A stretch of DNA of 5,356 nucleotides from Massilia sp. (GTDB lineage Bacteria > Pseudomonadota > Gammaproteobacteria > Burkholderiales > Burkholderiaceae_D), in assembly GCA_028291845.1 (NCBI GenBank), contig JAQGNM010000102.1, positions 1 to 5,356 on the forward strand, in the 5' to 3' direction. Position numbers and translations under genes: made by a program. Below the pieces are notes generated by a model. The model worked only from the letters and a program-made list of their open reading frames with translations. It searched no databases and had not been told where the DNA came from. Positions 5,097 through 5,356 of the stretch are shown in pieces. The stretch's first letter is position 1, and the number at the start of each line of letters is the position of its first letter.

Positions 5097-5356
5097 ATGA
5101 ACTACCTGATCCTGACCCGCGCCGGCCTTGACGATTTCGCCGCGCACGCCGGCGCGACGGTACGGACCGGCGTCACCGTCCATCTGAACCCCGGCGTGGC
5201 CGGCGCCGACGACATCGCCGCCTTGCGCGCTGCCGGCGCCACCGTCGAGCTGCTGGAAATGGCGCTCACCTACGCCGAGGCGGCTGAAGCCGCCTTCGCC
5301 ATCCCCAGGCCGGCCGGGGCGACGCTGTGGATCGAGGCGCCGCCCGCCCCGCGCGC
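5097..5356 (+). CDS. Unrecognised protein, N-terminal part (runs off right edge)
   Basis: Eighty-six codons are open from ATG 5097 to the right edge, with the high G/C third positions expected of a real gene here. The product starts MNYLILTRAGLDDFAAHAGA and continues through HLNPGVAGADDIAALRAAGA and VELLEMALTYAEAAEAAF to a proline-rich PRPAGATLWIEAPPAPR. It is Ala/Gly-rich with no clear motif, signal peptide or membrane helix in the visible part. An in-frame ATG at 5055 would add 14 residues (MLGWGLYFIDADRC); neither start has a good Shine-Dalgarno sequence, and 5097 is chosen because MNYLILTRAG looks like a natural first beta strand. The gene is divergent from the unknown gene at 4224-4955. 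Function unknown. Confidence 0.6.
   Translation, partial: MNYLILTRAGLDDFAAHAGATVRTGVTVHLNPGVAGADDIAALRAAGATVELLEMALTYAEAAEAAFAIPRPAGATLWIEAPPAPR

Noticed and set aside
5279..5294. Perfect inverted repeat GGCGGCT-GA-AGCCGCC
   Set aside because: It lies within coding sequence for an Ala/Glu-rich stretch (AEAAEAA), where such palindromes arise from codon choice. It resembles the tail hairpin of the repeat but lacks its flanks.
1..5356. CRISPR array, tRNA/rRNA, insertion sequence or phage genes
   Set aside because: No regularly spaced direct repeats, no cloverleaf or rRNA-like stretch, and no transposase or integrase motifs were seen in any frame.

Overview
The window is high-GC DNA with strong G/C preference at third codon positions and long mirror-image open frames opposite the real genes. 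Together with the gene content this suggests a betaproteobacterium, most likely Oxalobacteraceae (Janthinobacterium, Duganella or Massilia type). That placement is inferred from composition and remembered protein style, not from a search.

Layout. Positions 1-1587 (minus) hold the first 529 codons of a gene that runs off the left edge. It fuses a GT-B-type glycosyltransferase to a UDP-galactopyranose-mutase-like FAD oxidoreductase, which points to cell-surface or exopolysaccharide synthesis. Its upstream region (1588-2040) is less GC-rich and carries a candidate promoter, an imperfect 20-bp palindrome and two hairpins in the leader. Positions 2041-2994 (minus) encode a LysR-type regulator divergent from a complete pirin/YhhW-type cupin at 3118-3819 (plus). 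A 23-bp interrupted palindrome containing T-N11-A lies between them, a classic LysR/target arrangement. A strong Rho-independent terminator follows the pirin gene at once. A small DUF3606 gene (3937-4113, minus) and an unrecognised 243-residue protein (4224-4955, minus) follow, then the start of another unrecognised gene (5097 to the right edge, plus).

How the parts may work together. The LysR protein probably controls itself and the pirin gene. The glycosyltransferase fusion is a separate unit with its own promoter. The two genes after pirin lie between two inverted copies of a structured element of about 70 bp (3820-3890 and 4977-5046).

The most notable non-coding feature is that element. 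Each copy is a long stem-loop followed by T5 and a second small hairpin. The 33-base tail is almost identical between copies, while the outer stem has diverged with compensatory changes. One copy ends the pirin transcript. The other sits in the upstream region of the unknown gene, oriented so that it could stop or attenuate that gene's own transcript. No CRISPR array, tRNA, rRNA, insertion sequence or defence system is visible, and I see no complete new multi-gene system.
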